Of a stretch of DNA of 64,000 nucleotides, positions 1 to 13,300 are shown piece by piece. Made by a program: the position numbers and the translations under genes. The stretch lies in the NCBI GenBank assembly GCA_037577475.1, contig CM075187.1:25925810-25989809 (forward strand). The letters run 5' to 3'. The stretch is from Chaunax sp. Z400. Its lineage: Eukaryota; Chordata; Actinopteri; Lophiiformes; Chaunacidae. Numbering within the stretch: position 1 is the first letter of the stretch; each line of letters starts with the position of its first letter. The notes beneath the pieces are model-generated. The model saw only the letters and a list, made by a program, of their open reading frames with translations, ran no database searches and had not been told where the DNA came from.

Positions 1-39
1 ACTCCTAATACCCGGTTTAGAAAACCCCTGGTTTTATCA

Positions 40-182
40 TGTTTAATGTCTGTAACTGTTTATTGTTTGTTTTCTTATGTTTTTGTAACTTTGAACTAGT
101 GTGCCATCCTGCCCAGGTCTCTCTCTCTCTCTATCGAAAAAGAGCGTTAATCTCAAGGGACTTCCTGTTTAAATAAAAGTTT
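40..182 (+). mobile_element. 3' tail of a non-LTR retrotransposon
   Basis: The stretch has the teleost LINE 3'-end signature: a run reading CCCAGGTCTCTCTC, then a motif close to AAGAGCGTTAATCTCAAGGG, then CTTCCTG, AAATAAAAG and an A-rich end. No coding part is attached. It lies downstream of vps37b exon 3, inside the intron or the 3' flank. Confidence 0.55.
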
Positions 183-1380
183 TTAAAAAAATCTCTTAAA
201 CATTAAAAAAACACAAACAAAAAAGAGGCAAGTTCAGCTCAGATACCATTATAATAAGAAATCGAAGAATGGAATGTTTGGGGAGGATGAGTGTTGACTA
301 ATGGTGTCTGAACAGAAAGCCAAACATGAGCTTATCACCGTAGAATTAAACTGGACTGCAAAAATAATTAATCATGTAATACGACGAGGAATCCTGGGTC
401 AATAAATAATGGTGTCTAAAACAATATGAAGTAGGAGAAAGGGTGAAGGAGAGGTCAAGAGTTTAAGCTCCACGTTAGGAGGGGAGAGTTTTAAAGAGAA
501 CTCTTCAGTTGATCCATCGACCACCTCGGTTCACAGAACTTTCATTGCTTTCTTCAGTAAATCATTTCATATCAGACTACCTTGACTCTGCCTGATTATT
601 TTTGAGTTTTATTTTTTTTGTTGATAATTTTGCATTTATTGCTTAACTGGAAAGAATTGAGAAGAATTACAAGCTGGTGTGGTATGGGGGACCAACCCAT
701 CAGGCCCAGGTGGAGTCTCATCTTCCACACTGTCATGCAAAGAACAATGAGGAATCTCACCCAATCTGCGTCCATCTGCTTGTGCACGTACCCCTAAACA
801 CTGTCAAAACATACATCCCTGTCCAAGTCAGAGGAGCCATAATGTAGACTTACTGACGTGGACAAAAGTTGCAACCAACAAAGATAAAAACACACAGGTG
901 ATGATGTTACTATGGAGCCACTGATGCTCAGTGGTGCAGTGCTACAAAAACTGTGAAAAATGGAAGAATAAATGGCTTAATTTCACTCTGAGAGAAACTA
1001 TTACCTCGTTTTCAAAAGGAAAACACAAAAAGCACCTCTTATGGACATTCTCAAGCACAAGACTGGACTGATAACTCAGATTATGTGAGTTGGACATAGG
1101 TAACATCCAGTCGGATTTCTCTCATGGTATAAATGCAAATTAGCCAACAGATTTGGGAAAAAGCATCTAAAAAAGTTTGAACGACGGCTTAAACATACTA
1201 ATCAGACAGTTTGATATTGCAGGGATGAAGTTAATCAGCCATTTTGCTGGCCACATGCTCTCCAACAAGAGTCTTAGACTCGAACAACGGAGCCTCTGTA
1301 GGAGAGGACATCAAAATCTGGAGAAGAAAGTGTATGAAATGTAGACTTGTGTCTCATGGAGAGGGTGATACAATGCTTAC

Positions 1381-4300
1381 CTCTGTCTCCTCTTCTATTT
1401 TGGCTCCCTCCGCCTGCAGTAGGGCCAGCAAAGTGTCCAGGGACATGTTTCCTGACTTGTGGTCTGTTAAGTAACAAGACAGAGGAACAGTGCAAATGGG
1501 ATTATTCTCCTGGACCTGTTTTGTGTATTTAATGTAAGTCACAGGAAAGCAGAGGAGTATAGGGATAACAGTAACAGCATTACTGTGTGGTTGAGCGCAT
1601 ACCATCATAACAGCAATTTCTTTGTTTGTGCATATGGTGTCATATTTGAAGAAAAAAGCACAATAATCATATCTTATCCATCTTATGTTGAAGTGCATAT
1701 TGTAATCACTATTAATTATTTATAGGCCTGAATACTTGTGATATTAACATCTATCTCAGACACAGACACGCCTTTAAATACAAAGCTCCTTCTGACTGGA
1801 GCAATCTGCCCACCAACATAAGAACAATAAATTCACGAGGCCTCTTTAAGAATTCATTATTACTCTCTCTCAAAACATCCTGCTGCTGCTTTTAATGGTG
1901 ACGTCTCCTTTAACACTGTATGGCCTTTTCTTTTCTTCTCAGCTTTCCCTACATTATCATTATTATTGCTACACTATATATTTTGTGGTATCTACATCCC
2001 ATGTATTTTGTGTGGGTGATGTGGTTTTATGGGAATGATGTGCAGGTGGGTCGGTAAATGAGAGTCTTTATGTATGTATGTTATATGTGATTGCGTCTGT
2101 TGTATCACATTGTATGTTTCGTGTTGGACCCCCTCGAAAATGAGATGGTTCATCTCAAGGGGCTATCCATTAATAAACATTAAATCTACCCACCTATCCA
2201 TCCATCTACTTATTATGTATGCATTATTTCAATCCCATTCACGACAATAACTCTTGTGCATGAACCAGAGCAACAACATCATTTGTAATTTGACAGCAGT
2301 ACATTTCATCACCTCTTTTACACCTTTCCAACACATCAGCAACACAAACCTTTGGTGCACCGTTTACACAGCACTACGAGCAACACAGATGAAATGTGTG
2401 CCATACATGCCTAAATTAAGCAAAGAGCTAAAAAAAAAAAAAAATTCCCTCAGTTCATCAGCTGAAATCAGTGTTTTAGTAATAATAGATTTAAATGAGG
2501 CTGTCACACAAAGCTGATGCAGGACATGTTAGATATTCATGGTCCTGTGACCGGAGTGCAAACAGCCTCTCTGTTTACTATGAACTCGCAAAGCCGCAGA
2601 GTCCACTGAAACCGACTTGGTGTCTCTATGCACGATGCCTGCTTTGACTAGACGTCAGCATCAAACGGAGCTGGGGTTGCATAGACGCATGGTGGCACCC
2701 TGCCAATAAGAACAATTACATCACACATCACTTCATACTGATCTCTATTATAGCTTTGTCCACTCAGCTGCATCGCCAAACTTTAAACACAGTAGTGGAT
2801 CTCTTTCAGGAGACACTCCAATCTAACCTAATCTGCTGTTCTATTGTAAGGGGACTTTTATGCAAGGCGGACCGAATGAACAAATATCTAAGCGTGCAGG
2901 TTTTTACAACTTGTAACAATATATATGCACGCAAACTTCCATCATTCATGTTGAATGACATAGATTCATTCATGACAATGTCAGCGCCTTTACACAGTGA
3001 TGTTTCCGTGTTCACTATACCAGTTTAGCATGATAGCTTGCAACATTTTCCAATTAGCAGGAAACAAAGGCTGGTGGGAATGTCATTACTGATGCAGGCG
3101 TTTGGTCATAAGCCATAGTATTCTATAGTATTCTACAAATTGACCCGGACATGAAATTAGGTTATTGCAGTTCATCCTGAAGGAGACATGTATGTCTGTA
3201 CACAATTTGAAATAATAAATCTCTTGTGAACATCATGCCGATTACATCCTGAGGCGTGTTAGCAGCTTTTCAGGTTAAAGTCCTCCCTCGCATTACAACA
3301 AACATTCTAGTGGTAAATAAGTAAGTAAGTAAATAAACAAATAAAGATAATAATAACAATGAATCACTAATCAAAATCAAGTAGAATCTATATCAGGAGA
3401 TATTGTACCCGACTACCAATCATATAACCTCTTTTATCATGCCCTTAAAATCCACTGAGTATGGCCAAAGTACAGCACTCTGTCACTGTTGGTCCAACTT
3501 CCATCCACATTGTCACTTATGAATTTTGAACATATACCAGGGTTAAATAGGGGTTTAAACAGGTAAATGAGTGATGGCAATTCAGAGTCTGAAAGGCTAA
3601 AGAAAATAAGAAAGCAGTGTTGATTAAAACCCCGGTCGAGATAACTTCGCCTCAAAACTTTCTCGGAGGAGGAGTCCGAGTAGTGTAGTGTAGTAGTAGT
3701 ACAGTAGTAGTAGTAGTAGTACAGTAGTAGTAGTAGTAGAAGTAGATGTAGCAGTAGGAGAAGAAGAAGAGGAAATATTAGCGTTTCACCTCTCATCCAA
3801 GAGGCTTCTTCAGTTCGAGACTCTTGGATAAAGAGGTGGAATGTCTTCAAACTCAAAAAGAAGTTCAGTTGCTTTTCATTTAACCTCTTAGGAAGTAGAG
3901 GTAGAGGTGAAGCAGTAGTAGTAGAAGAAGAGCAGAAGAAGCAGTAGCAAATGAAGAAAGGGCAGCAGAAGAAATATAAGAAAAAGGCGGCGCAGAAGAA
4001 AATTTGTATTAATCCCACAGGGGGAAACTTAATTGTCTTGTTGTATTATTATTAAGTCTGTAATGTGTTATTGAGCGAATGAATAAAACACATCCGTGAG
4101 GTAGGGCCTAAGTTAAAATGTCAGTGACACAACGTGTAAATAGCCTTGAACTACACACCGAGATTGGAGGGTCCATGCCCATTATCCTGTTCTAAGGTTA
4201 CTCTGACAGTGAGTATGACCTCTCCCTGATACGCTGTAAAGATGAAAGTACGAACAGTACGAAGACAATACGAAGTCAACCAGTGCATAAACAACACTCC

Positions 4301-7300
4301 TGCAGCTAGACATGAATTCAATTATATACGCATGACTGTATGTTGTAACCACTTGTTATGAGCTTGTCAAACTGGCTAATAGAACGTATATGTAATTTGC
4401 TACACTGGTTAGTTATGACAAATGATGACAAAGCAGGAAAAGCTCTTGATCTTTCCAGTATACTGGCCAAACCAAATATTCTGTCACGGTTTTTTTTCCA
4501 GGGTGAACTCCTCTCTGTCTCACCCTCTCAACCATAACAAGGCCGACTCTCAGGCCCATCAGCAGCGCTCCTCAACACAAAGCTGGGATTCTCTGACTGA
4601 GCAGAAAGCCTGCTGAGCTGCTGCACCAGTCTGGGCCTGGAGATCATGAGACCATTGAATAAATGAATACACATCAACCTCTGCTGTGAATCTGATGGGG
4701 GACTTTTGGCCTGCCTCACAGCCTTTCTCTCTCTCTCTCCCCCAATTCCTCTGACTGCCAGTCTCGTCATCCATAACTCCCTCCCTCCTACTCACCCACA
4801 AAGGCAGTTTTACACCAGCTTGCCTGGCAGCACAATGGCCCACTGTGGGCTCAGAGGCAGTCAATGGTGGTGGTTATGGGGCTGCCCTGCCATTTTGGCC
4901 TCCGGAGTCGAAGTGACAGTAAAAGGTGGTGCAAAGACATTTCCAGGAGATTAGATTACGGAGGGTGGAGCTGGTGGTATCGCAGCGCAGCGAGCTACTG
5001 TAGGTTGGATCTTTCATATTGGTCAAATGGTCACACTTCTTATATAACTGTCCTTCCCCAGCTGCTCTGCTCTAAATCCATAACTACGATGGCTAGTGCT
5101 TGGAAGGCGTGGGCCGGGGGGAGGCACACACACTGGGTAACCTACATTTGACAAAAGCCATTGCTTGCTGACAACAAACAAAACCAGTGACCTACAGAGC
5201 AGCAGCAGGGCAGTTATTCAGAGACAGGGGCTTGGAATTCAGATTGTAAGGCACAGATCATCGTTATTACCTCGAAACCTAACATGAACATTCAACAAAC
5301 ATATCAGCATATATGTTACAATTAATAGGACCTCACTCAAACAGCAAGTCTGCTTAGACAACTTCATGTCTGGCCAACTAATGTGATAATCTTTGTGTGT
5401 GCTGTACACATGATCGCACCAGGCTTTCAGATTCTGCAGGTCTAGCGGAGGGAAGAAGGAGAAGTCAAACTTTTATCAGTGTCACACAACAGTGAATGGT
5501 TGGCATGCTATTTTGAGAGAGCTGCTTGGCAACAAGTCCGTCAACAAGGTCACCAAGTATCGCCATTTCGGCTTCTTCACACACACTGGGAAGTACTGTG
5601 AAGGTGAGCCAGTGAGGGATATTACAGGGATATAAAGTCTTTATAAGATCCTGCAGTGGAGATGCAAATCAGTTGTGGAACTTAATCAACCTGAGCAGAG
5701 TTCAGTAACAGTGACTCCTGCAGCTACAAGACAACAGGGCTTGTGGGGGGGTGGCTGCTGCAGCCTCTGATGGGAAAAATGAGAACTGGCGAGACAGGTC
5801 TCTTCAGCTTGTGTTTATGTAGGTGAGCAAGCGATGTAGAAAAAGAAACATTACAAAACAAGTACAAACAAGTGCCTATGATGATGACTGACAGTCTGGA
5901 AAGATTCAGCCATGCTAAAGGCAGATAGCTACAGTCACTTAAAGAGTATTTATATCAGTGTATTAGGTAATTAAATTCAGTAACTTCAGTGTGAACATCT
6001 ATTACTGCTCCAGACACGCTGTAAAAAAGATGTGGTGCATGCAATGATTTCTTCCTGAAGAGGACTTATGCTGCGTTTGCACAGACTGTGACGAGCTTAC
6101 TCCATTTCATTTACATGCTTTACTCGTGTGAATGTCACCAGGGGATCATTTGAGTTTACTCACATCACTCACTCCAGGTAACGCCAACGATAACGTGTAT
6201 TTCCACCATTTCCTCCTGTCATCAACCACGACTGAAGTAAACATACTTGCTGCCCTGTGTTTGTCAGATAGGTTGGAAGACCAAACGTTGGCGTGGGTTC
6301 CCCACATTATCTGGAGACACACACATACAGCTCTGGGGAACCACATACAACCACGATGAGCATGTCTCCAACGTTCACATTAACGTCCTACTGTCGTCCA
6401 GATGTCTGAAGTCTGGAGAATCTCAACACCGAAAGGCTTTCATGTCACAGCGTTTTGGCAAATTTCTCGCCCGAGTTGAAATTTTTCAGCTTGCATGAAT
6501 GACGCAAATACAGTAACGTGAAATTCGCTCACTTGCGTCGCCCGGTTTCGAATTCGCGTCTACTTGCATCTAGTCTCAGCATCCAATTGACTTTGTATGT
6601 AATCGCGCTGTGCGAAAAATTTGCGTTGCATTCAGTGTGAACGTAGCATTACGTGGACTATCATGATAACAGACACAAAGAAAAACAAGCATGAAATACT
6701 CAGGATCCCCACCACAGGTGTACTTCATTAAAAGAAAGACACAAAAAAGTTATTCAAACTTTTCCCTGTTCAATGCATATCTGTGAAAAATCACCTGAAG
6801 CTAAATATCAGCAAAACTGTTGCAAAGAAGCAACAAATTCTAGAATGTTCACACACATCTTCTACCCAGCAGCACAGAAGATCTATACAGTCAGCACAGT
6901 TTAAAGGTGAGCATCTGAGATACAGCTTCACCAATTCAGTATCTCACCAAATATGAAATATGCTCACAACATCCCCCTCTGTTCCTGAGTCATGGTCACA
7001 AAAGCGTTCTGTTTATACAAATGCTTATGGTGTCACAGTGAAGTTGACCTTTGACCTTTTGGATGTAAAATGCCATAATGTCATAATTTTACCTTATTAC
7101 ATATTGGTGTAAAATTGAATTAGGATTATCTTGGAATCCTTGGATTGTGACCAAAAAAACATGTTTTGTGGGGACAAAGTGACCGTTGATCACTCAGTTT
7201 TAATCAGTTCATCCTTGGGTTCAAGTGGATGTTTATGCCAAATGTGAAGCATTTAAAATTCCCTCAAAGCTTCCCAAGCATATCACGTTCATGAGAAAGA

Positions 7301-10300
7301 GAGATGGGTGGTAAACCAAAAAACATAATGAATGTCGTCAATATGCCATCCGTTGGATGGTTCCAGCTCCTCATAAAAAAATCCTTCTAATGAAGAAAGT
7401 AAACCGGGCAAACGCAGGGAGAGAGAAACAGGAAGTGTGTGTGTTAGCAGATTCAAGTAATTTGCAAGTAAACATTAAAAATATGGAGAATTAAGCAGTA
7501 TTTAAATGAAATATAGAGAAATGACTGATATATTAGAAAGAGAGTAATAGAGTTAGTCCAGAGTCATGCACAGTATACTAAACGGTATGCTCTGTTTGCA
7601 GCTTATCATGCATCCTTGCGTTTATGATTCAGTTCCAAATGACGTTAAGAGTGCATTCAATGGCTCTGTAAAAAAAAGGATTTCTGTTTCCAAAATTCAA
7701 GCCACTGAGATGCACCGATCAGGAAAACGGTGTCTGTTTCTCGTGAAAGCTGTACTTCTGCTGTACCTAACGTGGACTTGCGAAGCTGATAGGACTCAAA
7801 GTTCTCCTGAAGACAGCCGTAGCACTTGGTCAGCTGCTCTTTCTTGTTCTCCAGAGCGGGCTGCAGGGTGAGGTTTTGTTCTGCCAGGGTGCGGTTGCTG
7901 GCCAATGTCATCTCCTTGCTCTGCTGGACTTCCTGCATCTACAAAATAGAGTAACATGTCAGTAATGTGTTTATGGCATCGCCTCTGAACTTCCATCAAT
8001 GCAGAAGTCATTACAGACATAGTCTTAGGACACAACACTGCTGTCTTAGATAATGGACTCAAATTTAACCATGTGAGGTTATAGTGAGGTTAAGAATATA
8101 GATGATTTGATGAAAAAAAATAGTCATGAAAGAAGAAAAGGTTACAGCAGTGAGTATTGACTATGAATCATCACAATTGGCCAGTTTTCACTATGTAATC
8201 TCATAAGAGGTGCCTCGTCTAGATTGTCAAAATCATCTAAATATTCAGTCATGACTTTGGAAATAAATTCTTACAGGCAGTTCCTCTAGGTAACCTCAAA
8301 ACTCCTCTGTCAAACACGTTTCCGCTGTCACTTACTTTCAACAAAAATGTCATCTCTATAGGGATCTTTTCCATGATGCTGTCAGACACTGAAAGTGACA
8401 ATCTTAGCCTGTCATTGGCATAAAAAGCCTTTTCAGTGGAGACTAAATTGATGGTGGGAGTTGACCCAAAGGAACTTGCTGCCGTCATTTAAGGCTTGTA
8501 GCAGCTGCGGTACTCTCCTGGACCGATTCCAAATCATTTTATAAGTATGAGTCTTTTGCACATCCAAATATGTAAATATGGGGCCATGTTTTGAAAAACT
8601 GGAATTTACCTTTAAGCTGTCATTTTCTGGCTCAACAGGTAAATCAGTTCGCCAACCTCATCTTAGTTAAAGTGTTATATAATATGAAAGAATCAAGCAT
8701 GTACTTTAGATGAAGTAAACTGACAGACTTCAAATAATATCAATATGTGATTTTATGTAAACTTTGTTACACACGAGTTTTACATCCAGACATTATTGTA
8801 AAACAAACAACGTGATTCTATACGTTTTTATTGAAAAAAAAAAAGTTGGAATGGCTACCTTGTTATTTAACAATAGACCCTTTTTTGGACAGGCAGGAAA
8901 GCCACAGGTGTTTTCAATAACAGTAACCACGGCTGCATTCCATTCAGGTGTGCCAGTACCTGGACCCATGCCATTGTGTAACTCTGACTCTCCCACTATG
9001 TCCAAAATAACTCCCTTGTTCACTCATTCACTATTCCCTTCATGACACTGTGTGGTTGACTCTATAGTGAGCAGTATGTTTGCCTGTTGGACATTAAAGT
9101 ATTATATTTTGTGTCATCACTAAACAGGTGTAGCATGAATATTTACATTGTTTGACAATTAATATAGTGCCCTATATACTAAATAGGGATTCTCTTTATA
9201 CAGTCACTGGGAGTCATGGAGAGGAGCCATCATCAATGGCTTCAATTGGTTATGCTGTGGTTCATGACTCATTGTTAAGGACGTAATAACGCAGCCGGTT
9301 TGGAAGACAGGTTCAGCTCGCTGACATTTCACACAGGACAGGTAGTGCATGTCACTTCCATAAAGCTGGAGGAGTCACAAGAAGCTGCAGAGGCTGAGAC
9401 AGCCTGACTTTTAGCACAGCAGAAAGTCCTACATTTCCCATAATGCAACTCAATATTATATTTCTTTAAGTCTGCCCTTGCTTCCTAAATGACAACCCCG
9501 CTTAATTCTCAGAACACACATTTGTAATGCCGGCTTCCTGTAGAAGTCTCAAGCCCAGGCTAAGATAACCCCAATGACATCATTAGGGTAATATTTTCAA
9601 ACCTCCCGCAGGAAACAAAATTATAAAACTGTTTTTACAGGGCGAGTAGTATTTCTAACTAAAGGTAAACAGAACTTTGTCCAAAAATAGATGGAGTGCT
9701 CCTAGGAGTGTTCAGGTTAGAACCGAAACTGTAAAGACAGATGGAAGAACAACATGCTATGGTGTGAACAGGTGAGGATTAAATACAAACAAGATCTCCT
9801 ACTTATTTCTCAAAGGACCAATTTCACACATCCAACCAAATGTAGGAAAACTCTAAAAAATACATCCCAGTGTAGGTGGTTTCTAAAATAGTTTCTAAAA
9901 GTGACCGAGACAGGCCACGTTTTCTCCTTTCAGTGAGGTCGGACTGAAATAAAAACAACAAAATGAAAAGAGATCTCACGTTGGAGAAGCTGCTAAATAT
10001 GTCGAATACCACTGTACTTTGCACCGTCATATCCTGAGGTGATCACCCATCCTTCTGCATAAGCTGATTCGCTCATTCTGAAGCTCAAGAAGACCTTTAA
10101 ATAGCATCTTTAACTGCAGGCTTGTTCCGTCATACTAAACGCATTGCTGTTTTCTGGGGCGAATACTTTTCAGTGGTCCAGTCTCGCTCTATACAGGCTG
10201 AAATAGTGACACAAAATGTAGGTTCAGCTTGTCTGGATGGAGCCCAGACGTGACGTTTTGGACAGCAACCGTATAAACGTCTCACAGGAACAGACAGTCG

Positions 10301-13300
10301 ATAAGAGGGGATGTCATGTAACTGCAGAAAGCTGTGGTACTGATGCCGATTGAATGTGCATACAGTTTTAAATAAAATGGCCAACATTGTCACCAGCAAA
10401 GCCCTCCTCCCTCCACACCATCACACGTCCTCCTCCATGCTTCACAGCGGGAACCACGGTGCATGCTGAACCATGCAGATAGCATCAGTTCCCCTTTTTT
10501 CTATGTCTCACATAGACAGCGGTGAACCGTGAATCTCACATTTAGACTCATCAGACCAAAGCACAGATTTCTACTGATCTACTGTCCATTACTTGTGTCT
10601 CTTGGCTCAACAATTCACTCCTCCTTATTGGATCGCTCGGTCGTGGTTTCTTCGCAGCAGTTGGACCGTGAAGGCCTGATTCACGCCGTCTCCTCTGAAT
10701 AGTTTATCTTGAGATGTGTCTGCTGCTTGAACTCTGTTAAACATTCATGCAGGCTCTAGTCTGAGGTGCTGTTAGTTAATTGGTGATTTCGGAGGCTGGT
10801 AACTAATGAACTTATCCTGAGACGGCCCTCATGACAGAGAGAGATTGATGATTTTTACAACTGCTCTTTAGAGCATTAATTCAAAGTTGCTGCAATTTTC
10901 CAGATTGACTGACCTTCATGTCTTAAAGTAATGACGACCTGTTGTTTCTCTTTACTTAGTTGAGTGGTTCTTGACATTATATTGACTATTACATAATATG
11001 GATTACTACAGTAGTCGAATAAGGCGATTTACTGTATACCAACACTACCTCAACACAACACAACTGATGGTCCCAAATGCATTAAGAAGGCAATAAATTT
11101 CACTAATTAACTATTGATGAGGCACATCTGTTCATTGAAAACCATTCCAGGTGACTACATCATGAAAGTAGTTTAGATAAGGTGTCAAAGCTGTCATCAA
11201 AGTAAACCGTGGCTACTTTGACGAATCTAAAATATGAAACATATGTTGGGTTTTAACCCTTTTTTTTATTTACAACATAACTCCTAGTTTTGATGTCAGT
11301 GTTGTTCTGCAAAGAAGAAAATAGTCCATATAAAGAAAAAACTATCGATGAGTAGGTGTGTCCAAACTTTTGACAGGTAATGTATCTGTTCTACTGTAAT
11401 TTGATACAAATGAACTACAGCATACATGCCCTGTAAATACAGTCCTGAATTAGTAAATGCCACAAAAAGAAAAGAAGCCAGAGGCAAGAAATATTGTTCA
11501 GCTTAATCCCTCTAATTCACTTTAAAAAGCCCAACGAGAAAGCTTAAATTAACCGAAACATTATTATAGAACTGGGTCACCTACAAATTAAGATCATACT
11601 GGTTTAGCTCAGCAGACACTCAAAAGGTTGCTGATCAAAACGTTGCTGAATAGATGCGACGATGTTTGAAAATACATGTTGCAGATTCCGCTTGCCTCAA
11701 AAAACATTGCACAGAAAGTCTACTATTACACACACACACAGACAATAAATGGTGATACACAGTGAGTACAGGTGCACGATATTTTACAGTTCATTAATGT
11801 GAGAAAAAAACAGGATGTACTGGATCTAAAATGCGTGACAGCGCTATTTGCATTATTCAAAGAGCAACACATGCTGCCTTCAGTGTGTGCTTTGCAAAAT
11901 GAGAAGATTATTGCCTACGGCAAAGTATGTGCAGATCTCAGGAGAGGGTTTCTGTCTATATACTACAGCTGTATATGCAGTACTTCTCAGCGCTCTCGGG
12001 TTTCATCCAACGCCTTACGACACCCACTGCCTTTGTTCCCATCAAATGTGTTACAAAGAGAACATTTCCCAGACAGGTCCACCTTTGGCTTAGGCATGCC
12101 TGTACTTGACTGACTGTCTATCACTCTGACTGTCTATCACTCTGACTAACTTAAGTCAACAGCTGTAGCGTGATTGAAGTAAACAAGTTCCTCCCTCTCT
12201 GAAACCTATGGGATGAGGAAACGAAACCATGGAGACAATCATACTGGGTGTGGATCAAAAACAGAGCTGATGACAGAATAGGCTCGCTCGCAGCAGCAAC
12301 TCTCATCCAAACACAATACTGTATTCTTCTTGCTATAACAAAGTGAAATGGATCTGATGCACTTAAGCTGAGATATAATAGCTTATAGTTTTTCATGACT
12401 GAACAGATGGGGGCTTTTATCGCATTTTAGGCAGCGAGCCCTCATTGGTGCACAAAATGAGCTGAAATGAAACCTTCAGAGTGAAAGCCACAGCACCATA
12501 ACGACAGACAATAAAAATTCCTGTGTCCTGAAAATGTTTAATCTTTGTAATTACTGATCATGTTGAAGGTGTTGTGTATGAGCAAGAAGATTCCTGAAGA
12601 GTTTACACTTCCAGTAAAACGAGAGAGAAAGAGTACAGTGGGAATTTTCTTCCAACACTGGGGTTTGGTGGGGCCGATTCAGTACTGTAGGACATAAGGA
12701 TAGATCAGAGCCCAAACAGGAAACATTGCAAAGAATAGTAACATGGGAAATAACCCTATTTAAAATTTAGTCAAATCTGTCTCTGTGGTAAAACCGTATT
12801 AAGGAATATGGCTTGTTATGGAAAATTTGAGGCTTATCAGCAACTTAGCTTGGCAAAGTCAGACTTAGGATAAAGCCCAAAGCTGGACTGAATAGTTGGA
12901 CATGTTTGAGTCCTTGTGTTGCTGACACACGGCCAGGGGGTCCTGACATTACCCAAAGATCCTATTATTACCAACTCTGCAAAACTCCCAAAAAGAGGAA
13001 AAGCTTTTTGTGTTTTTCTTTCAATAAGTGGAAGCATGACATGTATAATAATAGCAAAAATACGTGAATAAAAAAAACTAATAAAAAACTAAACAATATC
13101 TCAAGAAATGTGGCTGTAGAGTAACAACACTCCAACAGATTGAAGAGAATTGCCTACTGCCAATTAGGGCAAAAATGCAGATACTGCACTTTGCCTTTGC
13201 ACTTTGTACCTGCTCCACGTAGCCTCGATTAAAGATCTAATGAAAGTATGAAATAACCTGGTGAATGAGGCATATTGATTAATTCACCAATACATGAACG

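Noticed and set aside
3437..4018. 193-residue minus-strand ORF
   Set aside because: Built on AGT/AGA microsatellites; low-complexity Leu/Tyr/Ser runs, no conserved part.
8249..8488. 79-residue minus-strand ORF in vps37b intron 1
   Set aside because: No splice context with vps37b and no recognisable domain; the flanking sequence looks like an interspersed repeat.
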